A stretch of DNA of 64,000 nt from an uncultured Clostridia bacterium (GTDB lineage Bacteria; Bacillota; Clostridia; Saccharofermentanales; Saccharofermentanaceae). Every line of letters begins with the position of its first letter. Position 1 is the first letter of the stretch. Under the pieces are notes generated by a model. It did no database searches, was not told the DNA's origin, and saw only the letters and a program-made list of their open reading frames with translations. Both the position numbers and the translations under genes were made by a program. The stretch covers positions 62,001 through 126,000 of the forward strand of contig CAMIYM010000002.1 in assembly GCA_946403085.1 (NCBI GenBank). Direction: 5' to 3'. Positions 49,178-59,906 of the stretch are shown piece by piece.

Positions 49178-50290
49178 TCAGATCAGCTCAGCGAGATCTG
49201 TATATTCGTAATCCAAAGCCTTGGATACATTCTTATTTACGATCTTGCCGTTATAGCAGTTAACACCTAACGCGATAGCCTTGTTGGCCTTTACTGCTTC
49301 TTCGAGTCCTGACTGGGCAATCTGCAGACCGTAACGGAGTGTGGCATTGGTAAGAGCTATGGTGGATGTTCTCGGTACAGAACCCGGCATATTGCCTACG
49401 CAGTAATGAACGACACCGTCCTCAACGAAGATCGGATCGTCGTGTGTCGTAACTCTTGAAGATTCACCGCATCCTCCCTGGTCGATGGCAACGTCTACGA
49501 AGACAGCGCCGTTCTTCATCTCAGGCAGATACTTCTTCTTGAAAAGCTTAGGTGTGGAACCACCCGGAATAAGTACTGAACCGATAACAAGATCAGCATC
49601 CTTTACTGCTCTCTCGACATTGGAATCATTGGAGACAAGTGTCTGGATATGTGAACCGAATCTGTTGTCGAGTTCTTCAAGTCTCTTAAGGTTAACATCA
49701 AGGATCGTAACGTTAGCACCCATACCGACTGCGATCTTGCAGGCATTCATGCCTACTGTTCCGCCGCCAAGGATGACTACGTTTGCCTTAGGTGTACCGG
49801 GCACGCCTGCTAACAGGATGCCTTCGCCGCCGAACTTCTTTTCGAGATACTTGGCGCCTTCCTGAATGGAGAGACGGCCTGCGATCTGGCTCATCGGAGC
49901 AAGGCACGGCAACGATCCGTCTGCTTCCTGGATAGTCTCATATGCGACTGCTTTTACCTTGCCGTTAAGGAGCGCATCTGTCTGCTCTTTGTCTGCTGCA
50001 AGGTGAAGATATGTATAAAGGATAAGGCCTTCTCTGAAGAGCGGATATTCTTCCGGAAGGGGTTCTTTTACTTTTACCATCATATCGACGAGCGCCCAGA
50101 TATCAGCGGCATTGTCGATCAATGATGCACCGGCATCGATGTACTCGTTATCAGTAAAGCCAGAGCCGACGCCCGCGCCCTTTTCCATGTAGACATGGTG
50201 GCCGGCGGCTACATAGGCCTTGACGTTGTCAGGTGTAAGTCCCACACGGAACTCGTTGTTCTTGATCTCTTTTACGCATCCGATCTTCAT
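49178..50290 (-). CDS. ald: Alanine dehydrogenase
   Basis: MKIGCVKEIKNNEFRVGLTPDNV; VVILGGGTVGMNA; HYCVGNMPGSVPRTST. Confidence 0.95.
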   Translation of the reverse strand: MKIGCVKEIKNNEFRVGLTPDNVKAYVAAGHHVYMEKGAGVGSGFTDNEYIDAGASLIDNAADIWALVDMMVKVKEPLPEEYPLFREGLILYTYLHLAADKEQTDALLNGKVKAVAYETIQEADGSLPCLAPMSQIAGRLSIQEGAKYLEKKFGGEGILLAGVPGTPKANVVILGGGTVGMNACKIAVGMGANVTILDVNLKRLEELDNRFGSHIQTLVSNDSNVERAVKDADLVIGSVLIPGGSTPKLFKKKYLPEMKNGAVFVDVAIDQGGCGESSRVTTHDDPIFVEDGVVHYCVGNMPGSVPRTSTIALTNATLRYGLQIAQSGLEEAVKANKAIALGVNCYNGKIVNKNVSKALDYEYTDLAELI

Positions 50291-50479
50291 GTTCTATATT
50301 CCTCCCGAAAATATTGCCGCTATAAAAGCGCGGCCGTTAATCATTATAAACGAACTTTAGTCGGATAAACAATTGTGTTTCATCTGTAATTGTTTTCGAT
50401 TACTTAACACTATGCACATCCGCTGTCTATATACTGATTATATGATTAATATGAAAACTCATGTGAAGGAGGACCGGAT

Positions 50480-51493
50480 TTGGACTTTACGCGCATCAGG
50501 CGTTTTACGTATATCATCAATACCGTCATATTACTTCTGGTATTAGGTCTTGCCGGATTCTTCTTCCTTTGCAAAGCCCCGGTCCTTATCTGGTTCAGCA
50601 TTCCGACTTTGCTGGTCTATGTCATAGGTTATATCCTGATCTTCAAAGACCGCCTCGATATATATGTAAGACTCGTTTACTTCTGGATCACGCTTTATAT
50701 GTGTTTATGCACATTCTGCCTTGGCTATAAGATCGGATTCCACCTCTACTGCCTGTCCATGATCCCGATCATTTTCTATACGGAATACATGGCTGATAAG
50801 ATCGGCAAGAAAAAGATCAACGCCTTCGTAGTCAGCGGAATCATCGCCATCTGCTATCTTCTCTGCACCGGATATGCCGGATTCAACGGTCCTCTCTATG
50901 ATGTCGACAATGCCATTGCAGGTGCCTTCTGGGCATTCAATTCAGTTATCGTAATTGCATTCCTGGTCTTCTACTCAAGACTTATGCTTAGCCTTATAGG
51001 TGACTATGAGAACCAGCTTAAAAAGACGGCACTTGTAGACAGACTCACAGGTCTTTACAACCGCCACTACATGATGACAAAGCTTGAGTCTGTAATTGCT
51101 GAGAATAACCCGTTGTTCATCACCATGATCGACATCGATGACTTCAAGAAGATCAACGACAGATACGGCCACAATGCAGGCGACTATGTCCTCATTAATG
51201 TCGCACGCATCATGCAGGAAGTCTGCAAAGACTGCAGTGTATCACGCTGGGGTGGTGAGGAATTCCTTATCCTGACTTTCAAACCGCTCGAAGAGGGCAT
51301 TTCCCTGATCGAGGAGCTCCGTTCGAGAATTGACAGTGAGGATTTTATTTTCGGCGGTGAACACATCAAAGTAACGATCACGGCAGGCGTATCAGATTAT
51401 ACTTCCGGAACATCCGTTGATAAATGGGTCAGCGCTGCAGACGATAATCTCTATAAGGGCAAGAAGAACGGTAAGAATCAGGTCGTCCGCTGA
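50480..51493 (+). CDS. Membrane diguanylate cyclase (GGEEF variant)
   Basis: TM helices; DRLTGLYNRHYM; RWGGEEFLIL. Confidence 0.9.
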   Translation: MDFTRIRRFTYIINTVILLLVLGLAGFFFLCKAPVLIWFSIPTLLVYVIGYILIFKDRLDIYVRLVYFWITLYMCLCTFCLGYKIGFHLYCLSMIPIIFYTEYMADKIGKKKINAFVVSGIIAICYLLCTGYAGFNGPLYDVDNAIAGAFWAFNSVIVIAFLVFYSRLMLSLIGDYENQLKKTALVDRLTGLYNRHYMMTKLESVIAENNPLFITMIDIDDFKKINDRYGHNAGDYVLINVARIMQEVCKDCSVSRWGGEEFLILTFKPLEEGISLIEELRSRIDSEDFIFGGEHIKVTITAGVSDYTSGTSVDKWVSAADDNLYKGKKNGKNQVVR

Positions 51494-51495
51494 GC

Positions 51496-52995
51496 TTAAC
51501 CAGGGTACGACAGGACAACGTTCGAGAAGTAGATCATCAATTCTGCTGCAAGATTAATAAGTTCTAAGATCACAAATACCAGTATGTGTTTTTTGCGCTC
51601 GTAAACGATGGTGGCAACGAACTCTCTTATGAATGCATTTACCCAGAAATAACTTTTTGTGGGGCTTCCGATACCCTCTGCCTTTATGCCTGCACTCCGG
51701 GCAAGCATTCCGGAACGGAAGACATGATAGTTCGTCGTAGAGAATGCGATCTTGGCGTCCTCAGGACCTCTTTCCCTGATAAGCGCTGCAGAATTCTTAA
51801 AGTTCTCGAGTGTTGTCGTTGACTTGTCCTCAAGAAGGATCGCTGATTCAGGGATCCCCTGCTCTCTAAGATAGTTGCCGATAGCTTCAGCTTCGCTGAT
51901 CACCTCATCACTTCCCTTGCCGCCTGAAGGAACGAATATGATATCCTTGCCTGTCGCTTTCTTCTGCATAGAAGCAAATTTGATGGCACGGTCAGTTCTC
52001 GACTGCAGGAGTTTTGTGAGCGTTCCGTCCTTGCGGATCTGGCAGCCGTTGATAACGATATAGTCCTTATCGAATGCAGGAACATGGCGCGCCGCCTTAA
52101 GACTCACTACGATACTTCCTATCAATATGCATACAAAATATGAGGCGATGATTCCCGCCGTATATTCAATGAACATACCGACAAATCTGCCGGTGCCTGT
52201 CCACCTGTGGATATCGATCCATTTTGCACCCGAAAGACCCATCGCGACGGCAAATGGGGTAACCGATGCTATGCACAGGACTAATCCGAGTATGATGCCG
52301 AGTGTATTACGCCACGTGCGTCCCTCTTTTCGAAGGAGCTGAATACTACTTACTGTAGTGAGGATAGCTGCAACGATTGCAATCGGAAAAGTTAAAAACA
52401 CAAAAGTCTCGCTGACGTTAAGTATGTCAGAGAAAACCGTGTATAGCTGTACCTCTCTTACCGTAATAGATGAGAAGATCTGCATGACAAGATTTGCCGC
52501 GAGGAATACGATAAGACCAACGAGAAGGATGTTGTTGTAGCTGTAGATATTTGACCTGACTGACTTACGGTACTGGAAGATAAGATCCGCAACGGTCAGG
52601 AAAAAGAACAGAATCATGCCTGCTCTTACAACACTGCTTCCCGTGAAGATACCGAAGAAATCTCCATCCGTGATAATGCCGTCCTTATGAACAAACAGGA
52701 TTGCAAGTGACGAATAATTATCGCCATATTTAACACCCATTACGACCTTACCGGGTTTATTCGATCTTACTCTGACGTAGACCTCTCCGGACTTCTGATC
52801 GATCTCCACTACTTCAATGCAGTCTTTATCACCGCCGTCGATATAGACCTCAGGTGCGGTATCCTGCGCTGTCCCGGGAGACAAATAGAACTTACAGACG
52901 TATTCATTTCCGACAGAACGGACATAGAGATAGCAAACCACCGCAATGATGAGCGCTATGAATATGAATTTGAACTTAAGGATCTTCTCTATCAT
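51496..52995 (-). CDS. DUF218/YdcF-ElyC family membrane protein
   Basis: IIFVPSGGKGSDEVISEAEAIGNYLREQGIPESAILLEDKSTTTLENFKNSA; FSTTNYHVFRSGMLAR. Confidence 0.85.
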   Translation of the reverse strand: MIEKILKFKFIFIALIIAVVCYLYVRSVGNEYVCKFYLSPGTAQDTAPEVYIDGGDKDCIEVVEIDQKSGEVYVRVRSNKPGKVVMGVKYGDNYSSLAILFVHKDGIITDGDFFGIFTGSSVVRAGMILFFFLTVADLIFQYRKSVRSNIYSYNNILLVGLIVFLAANLVMQIFSSITVREVQLYTVFSDILNVSETFVFLTFPIAIVAAILTTVSSIQLLRKEGRTWRNTLGIILGLVLCIASVTPFAVAMGLSGAKWIDIHRWTGTGRFVGMFIEYTAGIIASYFVCILIGSIVVSLKAARHVPAFDKDYIVINGCQIRKDGTLTKLLQSRTDRAIKFASMQKKATGKDIIFVPSGGKGSDEVISEAEAIGNYLREQGIPESAILLEDKSTTTLENFKNSAALIRERGPEDAKIAFSTTNYHVFRSGMLARSAGIKAEGIGSPTKSYFWVNAFIREFVATIVYERKKHILVFVILELINLAAELMIYFSNVVLSYPG

Positions 52996-53083
52996 AAAGG
53001 CAATTATACAAGAAATGATTGAGGAAAAAGAGCTATTTATTCTTTATAATTATATAAATATGCCAATTACAAGGAGATCCCTC

Positions 53084-55756
53084 ATGAGCGGTTACAGATT
53101 CATCGACAACAACGGCACATTCTCTCTCGAAAACCCCGAACTTTACAGTTACCTTTATTTCCCGGTCGGATCTGCCAGCGGCATGATGGGCTGCCTGACT
53201 CCCGAATCAGGCGGAGACCTTAAGACATCGCAGAATACTTTCATCCTGGAGCCGGTATCATCAGATAACCTTCACAACAACCGTTCGACCAGAAATTTCT
53301 GGCTCTGCCTTGAAGACGGCACGCTCATCTCAGCAATGGGCTCATCCGCATCTTCCCACGCCAGGAAATTCACTGATTCAAAAGACAAAGTCACCCTTAC
53401 AGGCGGCCTTCTCTGGCAGAGCGTGGAGCGCGAAGTAACAGGCACAGGAATCAAGACTGAAGTCACGACTTTCGTGCCTGTAGAGACTCCTGACCGGATT
53501 GAGCTCACAAGAGTAAAGATCACTAACACAGGTTCATCACCTGTCACCTTTACACCTACTGCAGCAACACCCATCTACGGACGTTCTGCAGATAACATTA
53601 GAGACCACAGAAACGTTACTTCCATGCTTAACCGCATGACCGTAACCGAATATGGCGTTACAAACAACCCGACGCTTACTTTCGATGAGCGCGGTCACAG
53701 AAGGAATAAGGTGATCTATGGTTTCTTCGCCTCAGAAGCTGACGGCACGTGTCCTGTCTCCTTCTGCCCTGTCGCTGAAGACTTCATCGGCGAAGGCGGA
53801 GCTTTCGATAATCCGAGATTCCCTGTATCCGGCTCGCCCGCATCAATGCCCGGCGACCGTGCTGACGGTTTTGAAGCCATGGGCTCTGCCATGTTCGCTT
53901 CCAAGACTCTTGCTGCAGGTGAATCTTGTGAATATATTTTCGCGCTCATGATAGACGACATCGCCAAGCCCTCCGACACCGAAGAAGAGATACAGGCAGA
54001 GTCGGCCGCGCTTGAGGCAAAGGCAGTTAAATATCTGACAGGTGATGTTTTCGAGAGCGAACTTGGAAAGAATAGAGAATACTGGGATAAGAAGAATAAC
54101 ATCAGCTTCCACACTGGCGATCAGGCCTTTGATAACTGGATGTACTGGGTAGGCGTCCAGCCTATGCTCAGAAGGATCTACGGCTGCTCATTCCTCCCTC
54201 ACCACGATTACGGCAAGGGCGGCAGAGGCTGGCGTGACCTCTGGCAGGACTGCCTCGCGCTGATCATCATGGATCCTTCAGACGTAAGGAGCATGTTAGT
54301 CGATAACTTCGGCGGCGTCAGATGTGACGGCACGAATGCTACCATCATCGGCAGCAGGAGCGGCGAATTCATCGCTGACCGCAACGGCATCACACGTGTC
54401 TGGATGGATCATGCCATGTGGCCCTTCATGACCATGGACCTCTACATAAAACAGACAGGCGACCTTAAGATCCTTGATGAGAAAGCTCCTTACTTCATCG
54501 ACCGCCAGGTAATGCGCGGTGAAAGGCTCCTCGACAAGGATACTGACCTCTCCGGCATTAGCTGTGACGGAACCGTCTTAGAGCACCTCCTCCTCCAGAA
54601 CTTCGCTTCTTTCTTCGATGTGGGCGAACATGGCCACATGAAGCTCAGAGGCGCCGACTGGAATGATGCTCTCGACATGGGCAAGGATAAAGGCGAGAGT
54701 GTCGCATTCACGGCAGCTTACGCAGGCAACTACAAAAAGCTCGCATCCATCTTAAGAGAGTACAAGAAGGTCTTCGGCGCCTCCCTGATCGAAGCCTGCG
54801 AAGAGCTTGAAGGACTCCTGGGTGTTTACGATGCGGATAAGCTCCAGAGCGTATTGGACGGCTATTGTAACAGTGTTAAACTCGGCTTTTCGGGCAATAA
54901 AAAGTTCTATGACATCGATCTTCTCGCCTCAGATCTCGACAAGAAGGCAGACTGGATAATCTCCCACATCAGATCAACAGAATGGTTCACTGACAGCGAG
55001 GGATTCTCCCGCTACAACGGCTATTACGACAACAGCGGAAATGCTCTCGAGAAGAACGGTGATAAGCACGGCCGCCCTGCCATGATGCTTACAGGTGAAG
55101 TATTCACCATCATGTCCGGCGTTGCCACAGACGACCAGGTACGTGAGATCGTGAAGTCCGCTGACAATTACATCTACGACGCATCGATCGGCGGCTACAA
55201 GCTCAATACAGATTTTCACGAGATAAAGACAGACATGGGCCGTATGTTCGGCTTCTCCTATGGCCAGAAAGAGAACGGCGCCGTCTTCTCCCACATGACG
55301 GTAATGTTCGGCAATGCCCTTTATTCCAGAGGCTTTGCAGAAGAGGGATGGAAAGTTCTCGGCACGTTATACCGCCACGCTGCAGACTTTGATTCAAGCA
55401 AGATCTATCCCGGCGTCCCTGAATACTTCGACCCCAAGGGCAGAGGCGTTTACCACTACCTCACAGGCGCGGCAAGCTGGCTCATGCTGACGGTCTTAAC
55501 AGAGATGTTCGGCATCAAGGGCGCTTACGGTTCGATGGTATTTGAGCCCAAGCTCCTGCCCTCGCAGTTTGATGATGAAGGCAAGGCTTCCGTAAGCTTC
55601 GAGTTCAACGGCAAGCCCGTGACAGTCGTATATAAGAGCAGCGGCTCGGCATCTGCGGTAAAGAAGATCACCGTTGACGGCGCAGTTGTCAGCGAGGGTT
55701 CCAACCTGCTCCCCAAGGAAAAGATCGGAAGCCTGATAGAGATCGAACTTGCCTGA
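53084..55756 (+). CDS. GH94-family glycoside phosphorylase (disaccharide phosphorylase, specificity unresolved)
   Basis: DYGKGGRGWRDLWQDCLALI; GADWNDALDMG; GRPAMMLTGEVF; AGGAG SD before ATG 53084. Confidence 0.85.
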   Translation: MSGYRFIDNNGTFSLENPELYSYLYFPVGSASGMMGCLTPESGGDLKTSQNTFILEPVSSDNLHNNRSTRNFWLCLEDGTLISAMGSSASSHARKFTDSKDKVTLTGGLLWQSVEREVTGTGIKTEVTTFVPVETPDRIELTRVKITNTGSSPVTFTPTAATPIYGRSADNIRDHRNVTSMLNRMTVTEYGVTNNPTLTFDERGHRRNKVIYGFFASEADGTCPVSFCPVAEDFIGEGGAFDNPRFPVSGSPASMPGDRADGFEAMGSAMFASKTLAAGESCEYIFALMIDDIAKPSDTEEEIQAESAALEAKAVKYLTGDVFESELGKNREYWDKKNNISFHTGDQAFDNWMYWVGVQPMLRRIYGCSFLPHHDYGKGGRGWRDLWQDCLALIIMDPSDVRSMLVDNFGGVRCDGTNATIIGSRSGEFIADRNGITRVWMDHAMWPFMTMDLYIKQTGDLKILDEKAPYFIDRQVMRGERLLDKDTDLSGISCDGTVLEHLLLQNFASFFDVGEHGHMKLRGADWNDALDMGKDKGESVAFTAAYAGNYKKLASILREYKKVFGASLIEACEELEGLLGVYDADKLQSVLDGYCNSVKLGFSGNKKFYDIDLLASDLDKKADWIISHIRSTEWFTDSEGFSRYNGYYDNSGNALEKNGDKHGRPAMMLTGEVFTIMSGVATDDQVREIVKSADNYIYDASIGGYKLNTDFHEIKTDMGRMFGFSYGQKENGAVFSHMTVMFGNALYSRGFAEEGWKVLGTLYRHAADFDSSKIYPGVPEYFDPKGRGVYHYLTGAASWLMLTVLTEMFGIKGAYGSMVFEPKLLPSQFDDEGKASVSFEFNGKPVTVVYKSSGSASAVKKITVDGAVVSEGSNLLPKEKIGSLIEIELA

Positions 55757-55809
55757 TTTGCCCCGGACGATCTGCTCTGGCGATTTTTCCCGAGATTTGC
55801 CCCGGTGCA

Positions 55810-55836
55810 AAACTGGCCCTGTTTCAGGCCAGTTTT
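55810..55836 (+). terminator. Probable terminator for the GH94 gene
   Basis: AAACTGGCC-N8-GGCCAGTTTT. Confidence 0.6.
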
Positions 55837-55853
55837 CGCCCCTGTTTCCGGCT

Positions 55854-55958
55854 AGTGCAAAAATGGTGCAGATATAGGGCCAAACTTGCACCATTTTCGT
55901 CAAATGATGGTCAGATTGCTCGAAATGGTGCGAAATTAACGCCAATCCTGCACCATTT
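55854..55958. repeat. Dispersed double-hairpin repeat, copy 2
   Basis: Two 36-nt hairpins (55861-55896, 55923-55958); near identical to 39121-39225, second loop diverged while arms retained. Confidence 0.85.
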
Positions 55959-56016
55959 CTGCACACCTGTTCTAAAAGAGGGGCAAAAAGCTTCAAGATT
56001 ACCCCTGGTGACAAAA

Positions 56017-56112
56017 TGGTGACGGTGAGCACCAAAATCGTCACCAAAACTGTCACCAAAGGCTCCAAATGCACGAAATGGTGACGAAAAGTAATGATTC
56101 CGTCACCATTTC
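56017..56112. repeat. Additional AAATGGTGACG/CGTCACCATTT-type hairpins
   Basis: TGGTGACG (56017) / CGTCACCA (56046) and perfect 12-bp GAAATGGTGACG (56075) / CGTCACCATTTC (56112). Confidence 0.75.
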
Positions 56113-56190
56113 ATCACCACAGCGAAAAAGCGGTGACACAAGAGGTGTATGGGGGCCGCGAAAACCACCCCACACCCGCAAATAAAAAAG

Positions 56191-56208
56191 CCCGGCCGCG
56201 GCCGGACT
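56191..56208 (-). terminator. Rho-independent terminator for the lipoprotein gene
   Basis: GTCCGGCCGCGGCCGGGC followed by TTTTTTATTT on minus strand. Confidence 0.8.
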
Positions 56209-56215
56209 ATAATCT

Positions 56216-56629
56216 TTATCCTACTCTCGTGTAGTACTGATCGCTGTTTTGCCAGGTGACCTTTATCTTGCCGCCATCCATTGTGAATGTGTATTCCCAG
56301 CCGCCGTTATCGTCAGCACTGCCTTTTTCAGAGGCAACCGTTTTATTGTCGTCATCGAATTCCATCTCATAATCGAATTTCTCGATCTGGCCCTCTTCGA
56401 CGTGGTAAAACTCACACTTGAATCCCTTGTCGGTAAGATCATATATCTTGAAGTTTTCATCAGAATCAGTGGCTTTCCAGCTGCCTTCCCAGCCCTGATC
56501 CACTGTCTGTTCAGACTGTATTGATGACTCAGTCTTTTTCTTCTCTTTGGTCTGTTCCGGTTCTTTGCCGCAGGAGGCAAATGACAGGATCATGCCTGCA
56601 GTTAACAGTAATGCCAATACTTTCTTCAT
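56216..56629 (-). CDS. Putative lipoprotein
   Basis: MKKVLALLLTAGMILSFASC lipobox. Confidence 0.78.
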   Translation of the reverse strand: MKKVLALLLTAGMILSFASCGKEPEQTKEKKKTESSIQSEQTVDQGWEGSWKATDSDENFKIYDLTDKGFKCEFYHVEEGQIEKFDYEMEFDDDNKTVASEKGSADDNGGWEYTFTMDGGKIKVTWQNSDQYYTRVG

Positions 56630-56780
56630 GTTTATATCTCCATATCTTCGCTTTAGGGTATTATAACCAACTTCGGCCGGTGAGGCTGATGAACTTTGAG
56701 TGAAAGCATGTGCATATCGGTCTGGAAGATTGAATTATTACCTAAAAACACCTAAAATATCCTATCTGAGCATATATTAG

Positions 56781-57818
56781 TTGGGATGGATTACAGATCA
56801 GATGGGTCTTTTAAAGAAAAAGTCGCTTTGGCTTGGTGCGTTGTTTCTGCTGGTTCTTGGCGGAGCGACTCTATTTGTTATCCATAAAGAACTTAAAGGT
56901 CAGGATATCATTGGCACTCTCAAAAGTGCGAATATCTGGTGGGTGCTCTTAGCCATCATGGCAATGGCCATATATGCTGTAGCGGACGGCATCAACATCA
57001 GCAGATGCCTGAAGCTCGACGGCTACAAGATAAGCTTCGCTCAGATGATGAAGTATTCTTTTGCCGGATTCTTCTTCAGCTCGATTACACCATCTTCAAC
57101 AGGTGGCCAGCCCGGCCAGCTCTACTTCATGGCAAAGGATAAGCTGAAAGTGTCACACAGTGCATTTACGCTTCTGTGCGCGCTCTTAAGCTTCCAGTGT
57201 TCAGCTGTGTTCTTAGGCGTTGTAGGAGTTATCTTTTCGCGCGGTGAAGTATTCAAGCTCCAGGGCAAATTTGCATATGTCTTCCCGATTGGATTTGCAC
57301 TGAATCTCGCGATCATCGCATTCCTTATATGCGTTCTCTTCACGAGAAAGATATCCGGTTTCTTCATAGGGATCGGTCTCTGGTTCCTGAAGTTAAGAGG
57401 CATTAAGCCGGGCGAGAAGTTTAAGTTCCTTCGCTCTTTTGCAGCTTACAGAAAGGCTGCTTCTCTTCTTAAGAAGAATAAGATCGTCTTCGTGAAAATG
57501 CTCCTGACTTCACTGGTGCAGATCATTCTTTTCCACTCAGTCACATTCTTCTGTGCACGTGCAATAGGATGCAGCAGCCTTGACTGGTTTACCGTGCTCC
57601 GCACACAGTCTTCGCTCTTTATATCCGTATCTTCACTTCCGCTCCCGGGCGCTGCAGGCGTTACGGAATATGGTTATACACTGTTCTATGCGGATCTCAT
57701 CCCGGAAGCTTTGTCAGGAAGCGTTATGCTCCTGTCGCGTTTTGTCAGCTTCGTACTGCCGCTTATAACAAGCGGTCTGGGACTCGTGCTGCTCTCGATT
57801 AAGCGTAAGGAAAAGTGA
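56781..57818 (+). CDS. Lysylphosphatidylglycerol synthase TM region/flippase-like (YbhN/AglD type) membrane protein
   Basis: ISRCLKLDGYKISFAQMMKYSFAGFFFSSITPSSTGGQPGQLYFM; PLPGAAGVTEYGY; TTG start, ATG 56802 also possible. Confidence 0.83.
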   Translation: MGWITDQMGLLKKKSLWLGALFLLVLGGATLFVIHKELKGQDIIGTLKSANIWWVLLAIMAMAIYAVADGINISRCLKLDGYKISFAQMMKYSFAGFFFSSITPSSTGGQPGQLYFMAKDKLKVSHSAFTLLCALLSFQCSAVFLGVVGVIFSRGEVFKLQGKFAYVFPIGFALNLAIIAFLICVLFTRKISGFFIGIGLWFLKLRGIKPGEKFKFLRSFAAYRKAASLLKKNKIVFVKMLLTSLVQIILFHSVTFFCARAIGCSSLDWFTVLRTQSSLFISVSSLPLPGAAGVTEYGYTLFYADLIPEALSGSVMLLSRFVSFVLPLITSGLGLVLLSIKRKEK

Positions 57819-58853
57819 TCAGTTGAATCCGAAAAGCTTTCTTGCTATCTGATAACCTAAGCGGTGCAAGGGATAGCTGATCCAGTGAGGCCAGTTGCGG
57901 ACGGGACCGATCATGTGCTTTGTGAAAGGCTTTTGAGTTATCCATTTATAGTAGACGGGACGCTTTTCGGCGATCTCATCCAGGAAAGACTGCATGACCT
58001 GTTCATCCTCTTTGGTGTGGAGACGGAGCAGGAATGAGACAGTCGCAAGAGTGACGATCTCTGTATAGTAGTAAAGATATTCACGCTGAGCCTTATTCTG
58101 CAAGGAATCCGTATCAAGTTCATAGAGCATAAGGCGGTTGACCTTAAGCTGCTGGTCCATACGGCTGAGCATGACCTTCTCATTTACGGACTGGTCTTCA
58201 CGGCCGATAAAATAGCGGTAAAGATCGACATCAAGGTAATACATCTTCTCTACCTTCATCATCGGGTAGCAGACGTAAAGATGGTCTACATAGAATGTAT
58301 GCTTGGGAAGCTTCATGCCGCTGTTCCTTGCAAGCTCGGTGCGGTAAGTAGCAGAGTGCATAAGGATATATGAGCCTGTAGCCCACTTGCCTACTTCATC
58401 CCATCCGAAAAGTCTTCCGGCAGGAAGCGTCTTGCGGTAGTTAATAGGGCATCTCTTGCCCTGGTTGACCTTCTCATATACATAGTTGGTGATGACAAGA
58501 TCTGCGGCCTTGGCAGGATCGCGCATTGTCTCAAGGACTTCGAGGAGCTTTTTCAAAGATGCTTCATCGACCCAGTCATCGGAATCGAGAACACGGAAGT
58601 AAAGACCGGTGGCACTCTGAAGGCCTGTCATTACAGCATCACCATGACCACCGTTCTCCTTCTTGATAAGGCGGACAGTGTCAGGATACTTCTCTATATA
58701 TTCTTCAGCGATCTTAGAAGTATCATCACTTGAACCGTCGTCCACAACAATGATCTCTATCTGCTCTTTACCCGGCAGGAGACTCTCGATAGCTCTGCTA
58801 ACGTAATCCTGCGAGTTATAGCTCGGAATCGCCACACTTAACAGCTTTTGCAT
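57819..58853 (-). CDS. Family 2 glycosyltransferase
   Basis: LLSVAIPSYNSQDYVSRAIESLLPG; IIVVDDGSSDDTSKIAEEY; RVLDSDDWVD. Confidence 0.92.
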   Translation of the reverse strand: MQKLLSVAIPSYNSQDYVSRAIESLLPGKEQIEIIVVDDGSSDDTSKIAEEYIEKYPDTVRLIKKENGGHGDAVMTGLQSATGLYFRVLDSDDWVDEASLKKLLEVLETMRDPAKAADLVITNYVYEKVNQGKRCPINYRKTLPAGRLFGWDEVGKWATGSYILMHSATYRTELARNSGMKLPKHTFYVDHLYVCYPMMKVEKMYYLDVDLYRYFIGREDQSVNEKVMLSRMDQQLKVNRLMLYELDTDSLQNKAQREYLYYYTEIVTLATVSFLLRLHTKEDEQVMQSFLDEIAEKRPVYYKWITQKPFTKHMIGPVRNWPHWISYPLHRLGYQIARKLFGFN

Positions 58854-58974
58854 CTTCCCTCAGAAACCTTTCCTCAATAAACCGTATGACATTATATCAT
58901 CAGACAGGAAAAGTTCTACCATTTAAGAAAAAGTACATTTTATTTGATAATAATAATCTGACTCTTTTTGGACA

Positions 58975-59820
58975 TCAGGCATCTTTTTTGCGTGTTTTCA
59001 TAAGAAGTCCGAGACCGGTCTCGATTCCTATGAGCAGAACACCTGTAATAACTGCTGCTACAGTAATGTTACGGTTGATATTTCCGTTATAAGCTTTCAC
59101 CCAGGATTCTGTAAACTCGGCTGAACCGTAATTTGATGCAGGATAGTCTTTCATCAGGCGCTGCTGGAGAGCTTTTCCGTCATCTGCAGATCTTGTTGTG
59201 ATAAGCATGCTTATATCTCCATCGCCTGCATCTCTCTCGGTAAGATGTTTATTCATTTCCTGGGCGAACTGATCCCATGTCGCCGGATCGTATTTGTAAT
59301 AAAGACTGTATTCCGGTTCTGCTGAAGAAGGTGCTGCCACTTCCTTGTAATACTTGCCTTCAACAACTTCTGTGTGGCACTCGAAAACGGAATACTCACC
59401 GTCAGAAGGTTCTTTTGCGTACATGCTCATGCCTGAACATTCACTGTAATACCTGACGATTTCAGAAGGGATCGATACCACCTTCGATTCGCCTTCCATG
59501 ATGCTGTCCTGAAAATCCCATAAGACTATTTCGTTAAGAATATAGATGTCTTTTACTCCCTCAAGTTTGCTGATCTCAGGAATATCTTTATATGTGATCA
59601 TGGAAGACTTATCGCCGGGAACGACGCCGCTGCCCTTGCAGTATACCTGATTAAGCTCACCAAACTCGCCGTCGACAGTATAGACATATATAGACGATGT
59701 ATCCGGCACTTCATCTGTGGACCTGTTTATCACATAGTACACGCCTGCAACAGATATAAATGTGCAGACAGTTAATATCGGAACCGCCAGCATAAAGATC
59801 AATAAAACGGTTTTACGCAT
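58975..59820 (-). CDS. Hypothetical membrane protein, extracytoplasmic domain between two TM segments
   Basis: N- and C-terminal TM segments; GGAGAAGGAAA SD before ATG 59820. Confidence 0.6.
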   Translation of the reverse strand: MRKTVLLIFMLAVPILTVCTFISVAGVYYVINRSTDEVPDTSSIYVYTVDGEFGELNQVYCKGSGVVPGDKSSMITYKDIPEISKLEGVKDIYILNEIVLWDFQDSIMEGESKVVSIPSEIVRYYSECSGMSMYAKEPSDGEYSVFECHTEVVEGKYYKEVAAPSSAEPEYSLYYKYDPATWDQFAQEMNKHLTERDAGDGDISMLITTRSADDGKALQQRLMKDYPASNYGSAEFTESWVKAYNGNINRNITVAAVITGVLLIGIETGLGLLMKTRKKDA

Positions 59821-59906
59821 TTTCCTTCTCCTTCCCAATTCAAATACAATTTTATCACGAAAGATTGATATAATTGTTTGCAATTAAACCATTATGGGAG
59901 GGGAAT

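Noticed and set aside
55496-56074. 192-aa minus ORF through the GH94 3' end and repeats
   Set aside because: It translates the hairpin repeats and antisense of the GH94 gene; no SD; the analogous ORFs at 39024 and 39053 arise the same way
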